Below are positions 53,588 through 63,969 of a DNA stretch of 64,000 nucleotides, in pieces. How positions within the stretch are numbered: position 1 is the stretch's first letter; every line of letters begins with the position of its first letter. The notes beneath the pieces were generated by a model. It saw nothing but the letters and a program-made list of their open reading frames with translations, was not told the DNA's origin and searched no databases. The stretch comes from Chryseobacterium sp. E1 (lineage in GTDB: Bacteria; Bacteroidota; Bacteroidia; Flavobacteriales; Weeksellaceae): the NCBI GenBank assembly GCA_019203745.1, contig CP078104.1, positions 806,001 to 870,000 of the forward strand, read 5' to 3'. Both the position numbers and the translations under genes were made by a program.

Positions 53588-54474
53588 ATGAAAAAGCTCA
53601 TTCTCAGGTATCATTTTTTCGTTATGGGACTCATCAGTTTTCTTTTACAGTCCTGTAATACGAGATTCAGGGTTTGGGTAGGTCCTGAAGGCCAGCAGAA
53701 GATCTATAATTTTAAATACGGAGAGCATAAAAGGCAGAAAATGGATATTTTCCTTCCAAAAGATTATACAAAAGAGACTCCTGTTATATTAATCGTACAT
53801 GGTGGCGCCTGGACATTGGGAAGAAAGGAACATATGATCCAGATTCAGAAAATGCTTTTCAACAATAAGATTCCTAGCATCAATATGAATTACCGGCTGG
53901 TGTCTGCCCGGAAAAAAATCACGTATAAGCAACAGCTTGATGATATCGGTTCTGCCATTGAAAGATTCAATTCTTTATCGGAAAAAGCGGAACTTCTTCC
54001 CAACAATTACATTATTCTGGGGAAAGTGCAGGCGGACATCTTGCTTTGCTTTACGGCTATCAGCATCCTGAACAAATCAAAAAAATTATTTCATTGAGCG
54101 GTCCAACTGATTTTTACAGCCCGGAATATCTTAATTCTTTTTATTCAAAGTATACCTCTCCTACTTTTCAGAAAGTGGTAGGCACAAAGTTTGACCGTAA
54201 AAATATCTCTGAAGCTTTTAAAGAAGCAAGTCCGATTGCCAATATTACCAATGTGCCAACCCTTTTATTCCAGGGGAATAATGATTTTCTAGTGAATCAG
54301 CATCAGGGATTAGCGATGGATTCTGCCCTTACCCGTATGAATGTTCTTCATAAGTTTATCTTTATGGAAAAAACAGGCCATGTACCCAGATTTTTCAATA
54401 AAAGGAAAAGGGACAGTATTATTTATCCTAATATTCTGAATTGGATTAAAACGGATACCTTATCAAAATTATAA
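53588..54474 (+). CDS. Alpha/beta hydrolase, putative lipoprotein esterase
   Basis: About 295 residues. N-terminal lipoprotein signal (FLLQSC, cysteine near 23). Hydrolase motifs: VHGGAW oxyanion loop, the nucleophile elbow GESAGGH, and a late His in KTGHVPRF with the catalytic Asp before it in GNNDFLVNQHQ. This matches the hormone-sensitive-lipase/BD-FAE esterase type. One break: G4 at 54019-54022 should be G5, exactly at the serine elbow, so without correction the catalytic Ser is lost. Likely periplasmic, lipid-anchored. Substrate unknown. Confidence 0.85.
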
Positions 54475-54568
54475 AGCCTGATTGGAATGGATAAAACGCA
54501 GTCTTTTAGAATCTACAATTTTTATCTTTTCCAATGCCTAAATCTTTTTGCTGATCAGAATTTTTTTG

Positions 54569-54600
54569 CTCTCGCAGATTTCACAGATTACGCAGATTTT
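54569..54600. repeat. Dispersed repeat copy B (related to 18643-18677)
   Basis: CTCGCAGATTTCACAGATTACG then CAGATTTT, in the gap between the esterase and DedA genes. It is the second copy of an intergenic repeat in this window. Confidence 0.5.
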
Positions 54601-54705
54601 ATATAAACATCTAAATGACTGGGAAAAGATATCTATATGTATTGTAAAAAATAAACAATATAAATACGTAAAATAAAATAATACGTGCAGTAATTCCCAA
54701 CAAAA

Positions 54706-54729
54706 AAGCTGCCTCAGATGAAGCAGCTT
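54706..54729 (-). terminator. Terminator after dedA-like gene
   Basis: AAGCTGCCTCA / TGAAGCAGCTT stem with T run on the minus strand. Confidence 0.75.
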
Positions 54730-54749
54730 CGTATATTTTTACTTGAATT

Positions 54750-55442
54750 TTATTCAAAATCTTTGTTTTCGTATTTAGAAAAATCTTCTTTTTCCCAAAC
54801 ATAAACTTAATGATCACCGGAAGTGTCGTCACAAGTACAATAACGATAATGATATATTCCAGCTTTTCTTTTAAGTTGATTCCGAACTGATCCATGAACA
54901 GTTTATCCAGATAATGCCCTGCAAAGATCAGAATAAAGGACCATAAAACGGCTCCGATGATATTATCTCTTAAGAACTCTTTTTGTCCATTTTTACAATC
55001 CCTGCAACGATAGGAGTAAAAGTTCTCACTACAGGTAAGAATCTTGCCATAATGATAGCTAATGCCCCGTGTTTTTCAAAAAAGTCATGAGCCTGATAAA
55101 GATATTTCTTTTTGAAAAGCATAGAATCCGGTCTCTTGTATAAAGCCGGACCTGTTTTTCTTCCGAAATAGTATCCCACTTCATTTCCTATGATGGCTGC
55201 AATAGCGACGCCTGTGGCTAAAAGTGTCGTATCCAGGAAATCACTTCCTGTAGAGCCAAAAGTCTCTTTGATGATTTCAACGGCGTAAATCCCTGAAACG
55301 AACAAGAGTGAGTCTCCGGGAAGAAAAAGCCTACAAAAAGACCCGTTTCCGCAAAAACAATAAACAAAATAAGCCAAAACCCTCCCATTTTGATGTAAAA
55401 CTCCGGGTTTAATAAATCCTTCCAGCTATTGAAATCTTCCAT
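54750..55442 (-). CDS. DedA family (SNARE-associated) membrane protein
   Basis: About 231 residues. Family motifs: FAETGLFVGFFLPGDSLLF (membrane re-entrant region), GNEVGYYFGRKTG, FEKHGALAIIMARFLPVVRTFTP and VAGIVKMDKKEFLRDNIIG. These are homologous to YqjA/DedA lipid or undecaprenyl-phosphate flippase proteins, with the conserved FxPxxR motif. Five or six membrane helices. Breaks: A5 at 55324-55328, T5 at 54980-54984 and T5 at 54789-54793 are one short each. The repaired C-terminus is KKEDFSKYENKDFE, ending at 54750; the reading frame past it is an artefact. Inner membrane. Confidence 0.9.
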
Positions 55443-55527
55443 ATATATCGATGAACAACAAAAATAAGTCTAAAATGTCTGAAACAAAAATTAATTATAA
55501 GATTTTAACTAAAATTCATGTGATATT

Positions 55528-56658
55528 TTACAGGTCGAGGTCATCATCGGAAACTGCCGTCCCATCGGCCATCAGGAATGCTTTCAGGAATGGAGTGATA
55601 TTTCCGTTCATTACCGCATCCACATCTGATGTTTCATGACCTGAGCGTACATCTTTTACGAGTTTGTACGGGTGCATCACATAATTTCTGATCTGGCTTC
55701 CCCATTCGATCTTCATTTTGTTGGCTTCTATTTCATTTCTGGCCTTCATACGCTCTTCCAGTTCTATTTCGTATAGTCTGGAACGAAGGAGCTGCATCGC
55801 TTTTTCTTTGTTCTGAAGCTGGGAGCGGGATTCTGAGTTTTCAATGATAATTCCGGTAGGTGCGTGACGCAGACGTACAGCGGTTTCTACCTTGTTTACG
55901 TTCTGACCTCCGGCTCCGGAAGATCTCATCGTTTCAAAGGAGATATCGGCAGGGTTAATATTAATTTCGATTGTATCGTCTACCAAAGGATAAACATATA
56001 CGGAAACAAAGCTGGTGTGACGTTTCGCATTACTGTCGAAAGGCGAAATCCTTACCAAGCGGTGAACCCCATTTTCACCTCTTAAATATCCAAAGGCAAA
56101 TTCACCTTCTATTTCCAGTGTAACAGTTTTTACTCCAGCAACATCCCCTTCCTGGAAGTTGAGCTCACGGATTTTATAGCCTTGTTTTTCTGCCCACATC
56201 GTATACATTCTCATCAGCATGGAAGCCCAGTCACAGCTTTCCGTACCACCGGCACCGGCAGTAATCTGAAGAACGGCAGAAAGCTCATCACCTTCATTAG
56301 AAAGCATATTCTTGAATTCCAGGTCTTCAATTTTCTCTACCAACTGCGGGAAAGTTTCATCCAGTTCTTTTTCTGAATCAGCATCTTCTTTGGCAAAATC
56401 TACCAAAACCTGCATATCTTCAAACTGGGTCTGAATTTCATCATAGCTTTCTACCCATTTTTTCTTGGAACGAAGCTGTTTCAGAAATGCTTCAGCCGTT
56501 TTAGGATTATCCCAAAATTCAGGAGCTGCTGTCTTTTCATCATCGTTGGCAATTTCTATCTTCTTTTTATCAATCTGAAGGTATCTGTGTAAATCTTCAA
56601 TTCTGGATTGAACTTCTTTTATCTGGTCGTTGTTGATCACGATTTTTTCTTTTTGCAA
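55528..56658 (-). CDS. prfB: Peptide chain release factor 2
   Basis: About 370-376 residues, unbroken. The RF2 tripeptide region [15 protein letters not shown] and the catalytic GGQ ([20 protein letters not shown], near residue 245) are present. It recognises UGA and UAA. The RYL...D segment, where E. coli has its in-frame stop and +1 shift, is continuous here (RYLQIDKKK). So there is no programmed frameshift. Start choice: TTG at 56658, or GTG at 56640, the latter likelier because the TTG lies within a TATTTTTG -7-like promoter element. Confidence 0.95.
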   Translation of the reverse strand: MQKEKIVINNDQIKEVQSRIEDLHRYLQIDKKKIEIANDDEKTAAPEFWDNPKTAEAFLKQLRSKKKWVESYDEIQTQFEDMQVLVDFAKEDADSEKELDETFPQLVEKIEDLEFKNMLSNEGDELSAVLQITAGAGGTESCDWASMLMRMYTMWAEKQGYKIRELNFQEGDVAGVKTVTLEIEGEFAFGYLRGENGVHRLVRISPFDSNAKRHTSFVSVYVYPLVDDTIEININPADISFETMRSSGAGGQNVNKVETAVRLRHAPTGIIIENSESRSQLQNKEKAMQLLRSRLYEIELEERMKARNEIEANKMKIEWGSQIRNYVMHPYKLVKDVRSGHETSDVDAVMNGNITPFLKAFLMADGTAVSDDDLDL

Positions 56659-56663
56659 AAATA
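56656..56663 (-). promoter_or_regulatory. Putative -7 element for prfB
   Basis: TATTTTTG on the minus strand, 15 bases before the GTG codon. No clear -33 TTTG is found, so this is tentative. Confidence 0.45.
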
Positions 56664-56779
56664 AGGAATTCTTTTAGAGTGGAAAGCTAAGAGCTCAATG
56701 TTCGGGATTGAAGTTATCCTTCATACTTGTTCTGTAAGTCATACGGTCAAAAGGTAACAATTTCATGGTTACAATTCTA

Positions 56780-57885
56780 TTATAACAGTTCTCCTATCTT
56801 CTCCCCATCACAGGAGCCAGCGCTACTCCCATTCCTGAGAGTCTTACAGCACAAAACTGTCTTTCTGAGATTTGTTTTATAATGGGAGTCTTTTCATTGC
56901 CCATGGCCATTATTCCTGACCAGCGTAAAGCAATTTTAACATCCTGACCGGGTAAAATGACTTCTTTTAAAAAGTCTTCCAGGTGACGCTGCAGAAATTC
57001 TGTTGTTTCAAAGGCTGTTGTTTCTTCGGTTTTAAAATCCTGATTTCTTCCCCCTCCCAACAATACACGGTTTCCAAGGTTTCTGAAGTAGTAAAAACCT
57101 TCATCATAGTGAAATGTTCCGTTAAGCTTTAATCCTTCTATAGCTTCGGTCAGTACAATCTGTCCACGGGCAGGAATAATGTTTTCGTTTTCCAGGAATT
57201 GTGAGCTGAATGCATTGGTACAGTAAATAAGCTGATCTGCCTTTACAGAAATTCCGTCCGGAAGATGAACTTCAATTTCGTCTGATTGTTCTTCAGTATT
57301 TTTTACTTCCGTTCCGAATAAGAACTCAACTTTCATTTCATAACATTTTTCCAAAAGCTTCTGCAGCAGCTTTCCCGAATGCAGACTTCCTTCACACGGA
57401 TTCTCAATAAGAAAAGGAGATTTTTCCAATCCAAATTCCTTTATTTTTTCCTGCTTCAAAGAATAGGTTTCCTCAAGTCCTGTAATGGGTTTCAGTATTT
57501 GATTAACCTGTTTGATATGATGCAAAGGTTCATCATTATTCAGAATCTCATAACCACCGTTAAGCTCAAAGTCTATTTCATTACTTTTAAAATAACGTCT
57601 GATCTTCTGTAGGCCTTCAAACCTCATCTTCACCAGATCCAATGTTTTTTCCCAACCCATTTTCTGAGAATCGGCGATCACTTCGGTAAGGCTTCCAAAG
57701 CAGGCAAAACCGGCATTTCTTGTGGAGGCTCCTAAGGGGATCGTATTCCGTTCAATAATTAAAACAGATTTTTCAGGATATTTTTCTTTTACCGCAATGG
57801 CAGTCCAAAGCCCGGAAAACCCCGACCCGATAATGACAATATTTCTTTTCCGGTAAAAGGTTTCAAGTTCCCAGATGCTGTTCAT
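56780..57885 (-). CDS. FAD-dependent oxidoreductase (DAO family)
   Basis: About 368 residues. N-terminal dinucleotide motif VIIGSGFSGLWTAIAVKE, then IERNTIPLGASTRNAGFACFG, the DAO family glycine-rich FAD loop; later ARGQIVLTEAIEG, FHYDEGFYYFRNLGNRVLLG and LRWSGIMAMG. The C-terminus repairs to VALAPVMGEKIGELL after C4 at 56803-56806 becomes C5. Substrate is likely an amino or amine compound (for example glycine or D-amino acid); it cannot be assigned. Single gene after prfB. Confidence 0.88.
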
Positions 57886-57969
57886 GAGTAATGAGCAATT
57901 CGTAATGATTAATTTTTATTAATGCAGTTATAATAAACGTTGAAAAGATACTGAAATAAAACCCTATCA

Positions 57970-59318
57970 CTACTCTTCCTTCTCTCCGTTATGATGGAAA
58001 CCTATTGCCCTTCTCGGTTCTTCAACTACTTGATAGGTCTCCAGCTCACTTCTCAGCGCCTGAATCCTGAATCTGAATTCATCCAAATTATTGATAATAA
58101 CATCGGCAAGGAACCTGGCTACCTGATCAAGATATTCTTCTGTCAGTTTTCCGGCAGCATCCCTTAAAGCGCTGTCCAAAAGCCTTTGATCTATTTTCAG
58201 TTTTTCATTTCTGGTTCTCTGGTAAAGATTTTTAATTCGTTTCTTCAGGCTTTGTGTAAAATCGATCAGCATCGTATTGCTGAACGCTTTCATTTTTGAA
58301 GCGACCTCATGCCAGAAAGGAACCTTATCCGCCTTGTTGTTTTTGAGTATTTTATAGAGCAGGGAATCTTCTTCAAGCCCTTTGGTCATTGCATATAATA
58401 TAATTTCAGAACGTTCTGATGCATTGGGTGGAAAGATCGGAATCATCACATCAAATCTTCCGGGTGCCAGAGATTTCTTCATCAATTTCTGAAACAGAAT
58501 TGGCTGAGCCTACCATCAGTACGCCTTCCTTCTCAAATTTTCCGATATAGTGAAGAATAAGTTCCTGGGCTTCAAGGTTGCATGAGGCTATATCTGTCTC
58601 GGCAGTTCTCTGTCTCATGATTTCATCAAAATCGTCAAGAAACAGCAGCATTTTATTTTCTTTCATCATCTTCAGCAGAAAGTCGCTGAAATTGATCTCG
58701 TTTCCATCAATGAGTGATGTTCCGAGGTAATGTTTTTAACTTCTTTAAACTGATACCCAATAATTTCAGCAATTTTGTTCGCCCAGAAAATTTTACCGCT
58801 TCCCGGAGGACCGTACAAAATGATTCCAGCCGGTTTATTGATTCCCCAATCTTTGATCTGCTGAGGATTCAGGAAAGGTTCCAAGACAGCAGAAGTATAG
58901 AAGAAAAGATCTCTGTAGCCAATGAAATCTCTTTGCTGCAGACTGGTCTTATGCCCGAAATAATTATAGACAAACTGATAGTTTCCTCCTAATTTATTAT
59001 CAATCCCGTAGCTTGAAATTGAAGATTTAAAGAAACCGTTATCAAAAATATTCGGGTTATTATCTTTTATTGCTTTTTCAACTTTTTCTTTAGGCTGATT
59101 GATCACTTCTGCAATCTGCTCCAGGGTTTTATTTTTATCCAGATCCTTTTCATACAGTCTTAAAAATCTACATTTTCACGGGCAAATTTTTCAAAATCCT
59201 CTTTTACTTCAAAATTGGTGCTGATACAGTCTACCAATTCAAGATCAAAATCCTGTATAAATTGTTTGATGGCTTCTGCAGAAACATTCAGTTCTTCTGC
59301 CAGTTCAATTAACTTCAT
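57970..59318 (-). CDS. AAA family ATPase with IF2-N-like start
   Basis: About 449 residues when repaired. Start MKLIELAEELNVSAEAIKQF resembles an IF2-N/HTH-like module. A linker and then an AAA domain follow (about 150-350): the Walker A region GPPGSGKIFWANKIA, where the usual T/S after GK is Ile; Walker B MLLFLDDFDEIM; sensor-type GSANSV; and LAPGRFDVMIPIFPPNASER. A helical C-terminal domain (about 355-430) ends the protein. Breaks: A5 at 59162-59166 and T5 at 58733-58737 are one short; A3 at 58492-58494 is one long. ATPase activity is uncertain given the missing Thr/Ser. No partner gene is evident. Confidence 0.8.
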
Positions 59319-59435
59319 AAACTTTTCATTAATTCTATCAAATTTAATGCATTTACAGTTAAATTTAAATTGATTTATGATAATTCTGTAACATTCTCTA
59401 ATTTATATAGACTACTACTATGTAAAACAAATTAC

Positions 59436-60337
59436 ATGAAAAAAATTTTATCAGTAAAGAATCTGACAAAAAAATTCAAAAGAGTTGTGGTCAACAATAT
59501 TTCTTTTGATGTAGAAAGAGGAAATGTTTACGGACTTCTGGGGCCTAACGGAAGCGGAAAATCCACTACTTTCGGGATGCTGCTTTCCACCATTAATCCT
59601 ACCAGCGGAGACTGGTTCTGGTTTGGAAAAAAGGGAACAGATCCCGAAACTTTAAAGAAAATCGGAGCTATTATCGAGCAGCCTAACTTTTATCCTTATC
59701 TGAATGCAGAGACCAATCTTAAAATTGTTGCAGAGATCAAAGAAACTCCTTATTCAAGAATTGAAGAAGTACTGAAAACCGTTAACCTGTATGAAAGAAG
59801 AAAAGATGCTTTCAAAACCTTCTCTTTAGGAATGAAACAGCGTTTGGCCATTGCTTCTGCCATGCTGAATAATCCCGAAGTACTGATTCTGGATGAACCT
59901 ACCAACGGACTGGATCCTGAAGGAATTATCCAGATCAGGAAATTATCAGCAATATTGCCAAGCAAAGTATTACCATCATTATAGCCAGCCACCTTCTGGA
60001 CGAAATTGAAAAGATATGCAGCCATGTGATTGTACTGAAAGAAGGCAACTCCATCTATTGCGGCAGAGTGGATGAAATGACGGCCAATAATGGTTATTTT
60101 GAATTAAAAGCAGACAACAATGTATTACTTTTCAATGCTTTGAATGAACTTCCGTGGTTCAGCTTCGTCAATCAGGACAGAGATTATATTAAAGCCCAGC
60201 TTCGTGACGATGCATCCGTATCCGCATCAGCACTGAATCAGAAACTGGCTGAAAAAGGAATTTTCCTGTCTCATTTAACCAAGAAAAAATTGTCTCTTGA
60301 ATCTCAATTCCTTGAACTTGTAAAAAACACCAACTAA
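59436..60337 (+). CDS. ABC transporter ATP-binding protein
   Basis: About 300 residues. Walker A LGPNGSGKST (about 34-43), Q-loop region IEQPNFYPYLNAETNLK, signature FSLGMKQRLAIA, Walker B VLILDEPTNGLDPEG and the H-loop ASHLLDEIEK. This matches the bacitracin/multidrug or GldA-type exporter ATPase subfamily (one-domain proteins with a separate permease). One break: G2 at 59938-59939 should be G3. Its stop is two bases before the permease start, so the pair is an operon and acts as one exporter. Confidence 0.94.
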
Positions 60338-60339
60338 TC

Positions 60340-61184
60340 ATGATGAAATTATTAAAACTGGAATACTATAAAAATCTGAATTACAGACCATTCAAGATTT
60401 TCACCCTTCTTTATTTTGCCATTCTTACTGCATTGCTTTTCATCGGATTGGTAGACTTTGATGTTTTGGGAGGAACGGTAAATCTGAAAGAACAGGGTAT
60501 TTATAACTTTCCCGAAATCTGGAATTTCACCACATGGATCGTTGCTTTGCTTAAAATTTTCTTAGGATTGATCATTGTTTTCTCAATCTCACAGGAATTC
60601 AGCAACAGGATGTTTAAGCAAAATACCATTGACGGTTTGAGCAGGAAAGAATTTATCACTTCAAAACTGCTGACGATAAGCATTTTTACCATTATTTCTA
60701 CCATCATTGTGTTGGCCATTACGATGTTTTTAGGATATCAGTATTCAAAGACAACGGATTCTGCAAAGGTTTTTGGGGAAATATTTTTCATTGGAAATTA
60801 CTTTGTAAAGCTATTTACATTCTTCTGTTTTTTAATGTTCTTATCCATTTTGCTGAGAAAATCAGTCTTCGTATTTCTGGCTCTTTTTGTTTTCTGGATC
60901 GGTGAGGGAATTTTATCTAAGGTTGAAATATTCACCAAAATAAAAGATTTACAGGGACCTCAAAGGAATGAAATCCTTCAAAATGACTTTTTGTCAGCCA
61001 TCTTTTACCGTTGGAAAGTATGTCCAACCTTATTCCCAATCCAATGATCAGATTAGACATGGCAAAAATGATGGGTTTAAAATATGAATTCCACTACCCT
61101 ACAGAAAGCCTTATTGCCTGCCTGGTGTGGTGTGGTGTTTTTATATTCGGATCGTACTGGATTCTGAGAAAGAGGGATTGGTAG
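60340..61184 (+). CDS. ABC transporter permease
   Basis: About 281 residues, six helices (about 20-40, 65-90, 115-140, 155-175, 180-200, 245-270), with the ABC-2 type layout: EFSNRMFKQNTIDGLSRKEF after the second helix and a conserved PLESMSNLIPNP near 220. It pairs with the upstream ATPase. One break: T4 at 61003-61006 should be T5, which restores FLPLESM. Start 60340, or 60343 three bases on. Substrate unknown. Confidence 0.88.
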
Positions 61185-61308
61185 ATGGTAATATTTGGAA
61201 TTTAAAGATTTAAAAATTGCAATATTTAAAGATTATTTTTAAGTGGTTCGTTTTCGGATCACTTTTTTTTGGCTTAAAATTTTCATTTGATACTGTCAAA
61301 AACTAGCC

Positions 61309-61938
61309 ATGAAAAAAATATACTACTTTCCAGGATTGATCAGCGCCTTCCTGATTCCTGTCTTATTCTGGTATTATGGAAACCAAAAGTTTGAAGATAT
61401 TAATATTTCTGTGATAGACATTGGACTTCCTGCCAAAGAAAGAGAGGGGATTAAAAATACTTTTGCAAGTTTTGAACTTTACCGAAACTGGGATTACAAA
61501 AAGATAAAAATAGCTTCCGGTACAGCCCAGAAGAATTCAAAATCATATGTTTCTGAACTGAAAAAACTTCAGGAAAGAAATGAGAAAGAGTCTGGTATTG
61601 AGTTTATTTTAGATCAAAATAATAGCTATGGTGATTTTGTCTCTGTTTTGAATGATCTGGCAATTGCCAAACAAGATCAGTATGCCGTTGACCTGGAGAA
61701 AACAGGACATATTTTTGCGGTTTATAACTATATTACTCCCAATGCCCAAGCTCCCGAATATGCATGTTTGCTCTGTAATGATGTGATCAGACCAGAATAT
61801 AAACCTGATTTTTTTGAAAAAATACAATTGCTTCTCACAGAACTTCCGAAAGATACCTATTACATTATTTTTGGTTTTCTTCTATTTCTGAACATTTCTA
61901 CGCTCAGCATCAAAGAAAGATTTCAACTACATCATTAA
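61309..61938 (+). CDS. Membrane protein with ExbD-like periplasmic part
   Basis: 209 residues, unbroken. Two terminal helices (about 5-23 and 183-203) bracket a soluble region that starts FEDINISVIDIGLPAKE. Within it, ESGIEFILDQNNSYGDFVSV is reminiscent of the ExbD/TolR C-terminal fold (vDkxvxYxxVxxVld). Unlike ExbD there is a C-terminal helix, and no ExbB neighbour is seen. It may be an orphan or may work with the ABC exporter upstream. Function unknown. Confidence 0.6.
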   Translation: MKKIYYFPGLISAFLIPVLFWYYGNQKFEDINISVIDIGLPAKEREGIKNTFASFELYRNWDYKKIKIASGTAQKNSKSYVSELKKLQERNEKESGIEFILDQNNSYGDFVSVLNDLAIAKQDQYAVDLEKTGHIFAVYNYITPNAQAPEYACLLCNDVIRPEYKPDFFEKIQLLLTELPKDTYYIIFGFLLFLNISTLSIKERFQLHH

Positions 61939-61948
61939 TTCAAAATAA

Positions 61949-61980
61949 AAGAGACTGTCCAAAAGTTTTGGCAGCCTCTT
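61949..61980 (+). terminator. Terminator after the ExbD-like gene
   Basis: AAGAG.CTGTCCAAA / TTTTGGCAG.CTCTT stem with mismatches and a T-rich tail. It is very similar to the 62318 hairpin. Confidence 0.6.
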
Positions 61981-62093
61981 GTTGTTATAAAGAATAGAAT
62001 TTAGGGAGAGTTTGAGGGTCATATAAATATCTTGAATCAACCTTAGATCTGACACTTTATATAAAAACATTCTTGTTCGATAAAATTTAAATA

Positions 62094-62254
62094 GAATTAA
62101 CGGGTCGCTCCTCCGGAGCTTTATTTTATGGGGATTTCATTTTTCTACTAACAGTAGATCCCGATGGGATCAAATTCAGCTCCAATGGGAGCTGACTGTT
62201 AATAGAACGTATTTGTTTTAAAATTAGAGCTCCGGAGGAGCGACCTGTTAATTC
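62094..62254. mobile_element. MITE-like non-autonomous element with 27-bp terminal inverted repeats
   Basis: Left end GAATTAACGGGTCGCTCCTC-CGGAGCT (62094-62120) and right end (62228-62254) are inverse complements with one mismatch in 27. The inside holds GATCCCGATGGGATC and CAGCTCCAATGGGAGCTG hairpins and CTAACAGTA / TACTGTTAG-like arms. There is no reading frame. Nested palindromes of this kind are typical of flavobacterial dispersed elements. With 61939-62355 it accounts for a 417-base gap; the rest of the gap is AT-rich sequence and the two terminators. Confidence 0.75.
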
Positions 62255-62317
62255 ATAGCATAAATATTAATATTTTCAATGTATTTATACTTTTTATCGG
62301 ACAGTAATGGGTCGCAT

Positions 62318-62346
62318 AAAAAGACTGTCCTTTTGGACAGCCTCTT
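62318..62346 (-). terminator. Terminator after the MsrAB gene
   Basis: GACTGTCC-TTTT-GGACAG stem, with flanking AAAAAGA and CTCTT sequence that extends the pairing on the minus strand. Confidence 0.75.
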
Positions 62347-62355
62347 CCTTTCACA

Positions 62356-63332
62356 TTACTTTTTATCTAACAACGGAAGATATTTTCCGTATCCTTTTGT
62401 TTCCATTTCCGCTTTGGGAATAAATTTCAGCGAAGCACTGTTGATACAGTAGCGAAGACCTCCTTTATCTTTAGGACCATCTGTAAATACGTGTCCCAAA
62501 TGAGCATCTCCGGTTTTACTTCTTACTTCTACCCTATCCATACCATGAGAACGGTCCAGTTTTTCATCAATCAGACTCTTTGTGATTGGTTTTGAAAAGC
62601 TTGGCCATCCACATCCAGATTCAAATTTATCTGTAGAAACAAATAAAGGTTCCCCGTAGTGATATCTACATAAATTCCTTCACGGGTTTCGTCCCAGTAT
62701 TCGTTTTGGAAAGGTCTTTCCGTACCATTTTCCTGGGTAACATTGTATTGCTCGGCAGTCAGTTTTTCTTTTAAAACTTTTTTATCCTGCTTTTGATAAG
62801 AGGTTGTTTTTGCCGGAAGCGGATTGGCTTTTTGGCCATTTCAAACAGTCCCGGTTCAATATGGCAGTATCCTCCCGGATTTTTATCCAGATAATCCTGG
62901 TGATAATCTTCCGCTTTATAGAAATTTTTAAGAGGAATGGTTTCCACCAATATAGGTTTGCTGTAATTTTTGCCAGCTTCTGCACTTCGCCTTTCACAAC
63001 AGCTTCATCCGTTTTATCGGTAAAATAAATTCCTGTTCTGTACTGGTTTCCTCTGTCATTTCCCTGCTGGTCTTTACTTGTGGGATCAATTGTTTTAAAA
63101 TATAAATCAATCAACAGTTTCAGATCTACCTGTTCCGGATCATACTTCACTTTTACGGTTTCTGCAAAACCTGTTGTATGACTTACCACCTCTTCATACG
63201 TAGGATTTTGAGTATTCCCGTTGGCATAACCCACTTCTGTTCCTACAACACCACGAATTTGTTGAAAAAAATGTTCTGTTCCCAGAAACATCCACCTGCA
63301 AAATAAATCTCTCTAACGTTTTTGTTATCCAT
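62356..63332 (-). CDS. msrAB: Bifunctional peptide methionine sulfoxide reductase MsrA-MsrB
   Basis: About 326 residues. MsrA domain (1-165): [17 protein letters not shown] with the catalytic Cys in GCFW, then [20 protein letters not shown] and HHxY-like [13 protein letters not shown]. MsrB domain (about 195-326): [37 protein letters not shown] and [13 protein letters not shown] with the catalytic Cys. The CxxC zinc pairs of many MsrB proteins are absent, so it is the zinc-free form. It repairs oxidised methionine in both diastereomers. Breaks: C3 at 63281-63283, T5 at 62967-62971, T5 at 62829-62833 and C4 at 62652-62655, each one short. Confidence 0.94.
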
Positions 63333-63360
63333 AATTTTCTCATTTTCTTTTTTATTTCCA

Positions 63361-63453
63361 CTACATCAGGCTTGTTTTTTTGAAAAGCCCGGATCCCGCA
63401 GCAAAGACTGCTATACCCAGAATGATTCCGAGTACAATTAATATATTTTTCAT
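63361..63453 (-). CDS. Tiny hydrophobic peptide (30 aa)
   Basis: ATG-to-TAG frame: MKNILIVLGIILGIAVFAAG then SGLFKKTSLM. One membrane helix with a short basic tail. It sits between the MsrAB and DUF417 genes on the same strand, which makes it look like a true short gene, but nothing else supports it. Confidence 0.45.
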   Translation of the reverse strand: MKNILIVLGIILGIAVFAAGSGLFKKTSLM

Positions 63454-63470
63454 TTTTACCTTTTTATTCA

Positions 63471-63969
63471 TTACTTATTATTTTGAACGATCATCAATCC
63501 AAATCCTAAAAGCATAAAATCTTTTAAAATAAAGAAATCCGTCACAGGCACTCCGTCCACTATTTTCCATATTCCCGGTGTTGTAAACAAATAACTTAAT
63601 GTCACCAGAAAAGTTACGATCATTCCTATCCCTGCATACTTTTTCAGTACAGCAAATTTCGCACTAAATATCAGGAGTAATGCAATGATAATTTCTATCG
63701 CTCCGATAAGATTTGACACTGCCTGGACGCTCATAATCTTATATACGAAAAAAAGTTAAGAAATGGTTTTCTACCAAGGGTTTTATTGCAGCAGCTTCTG
63801 TGGGAGTGAATTTGAAGATACCAATCCACAGTAAAATAAGTGCTGCTCGAAAAGCGAGATATAATACCCGATTCGGGTTAATTGATTTTAGATTCCTGTA
63901 CTGTTCCGACCATATTTTTAAGATTTTAAATGAATACTTTATTGTTTTCAAAAGTATAGTCGGAGACAT
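63471..63969 (-). CDS. DUF417 (YkgB) family membrane protein
   Basis: About 165 residues when repaired. Four helices (about 35-52, 75-100, 103-122, 140-160). Motifs: IGIFKFTPTEAAAIKPLVEN and MSVQAVSNLIGAIEI, then TLSYLFTTPGIWKI and FILKDFMLLGFGL. The two reading frames join if A7 at 63748-63754 is A6 (an insertion-type error), restoring FFVYKIMSVQ. DUF417 proteins (YkgB/DoxX-like) have no settled function; chlorite/HOCl response is known for E. coli relatives near msr-type repair genes. Its location beside MsrAB fits an oxidative-stress theme, by inference. Confidence 0.8.

Noticed and set aside
54611..54749. Extended C-terminus of the DedA protein
   Set aside because: It is only read after a frame break at 54789-54793; the corrected frame stops at 54750 and a terminator lies in the extension.
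63471..63734. Separate short DUF417-type gene
   Set aside because: The frame upstream supplies the missing N-terminal helix, and removal of one A gives one normal DUF417 protein.
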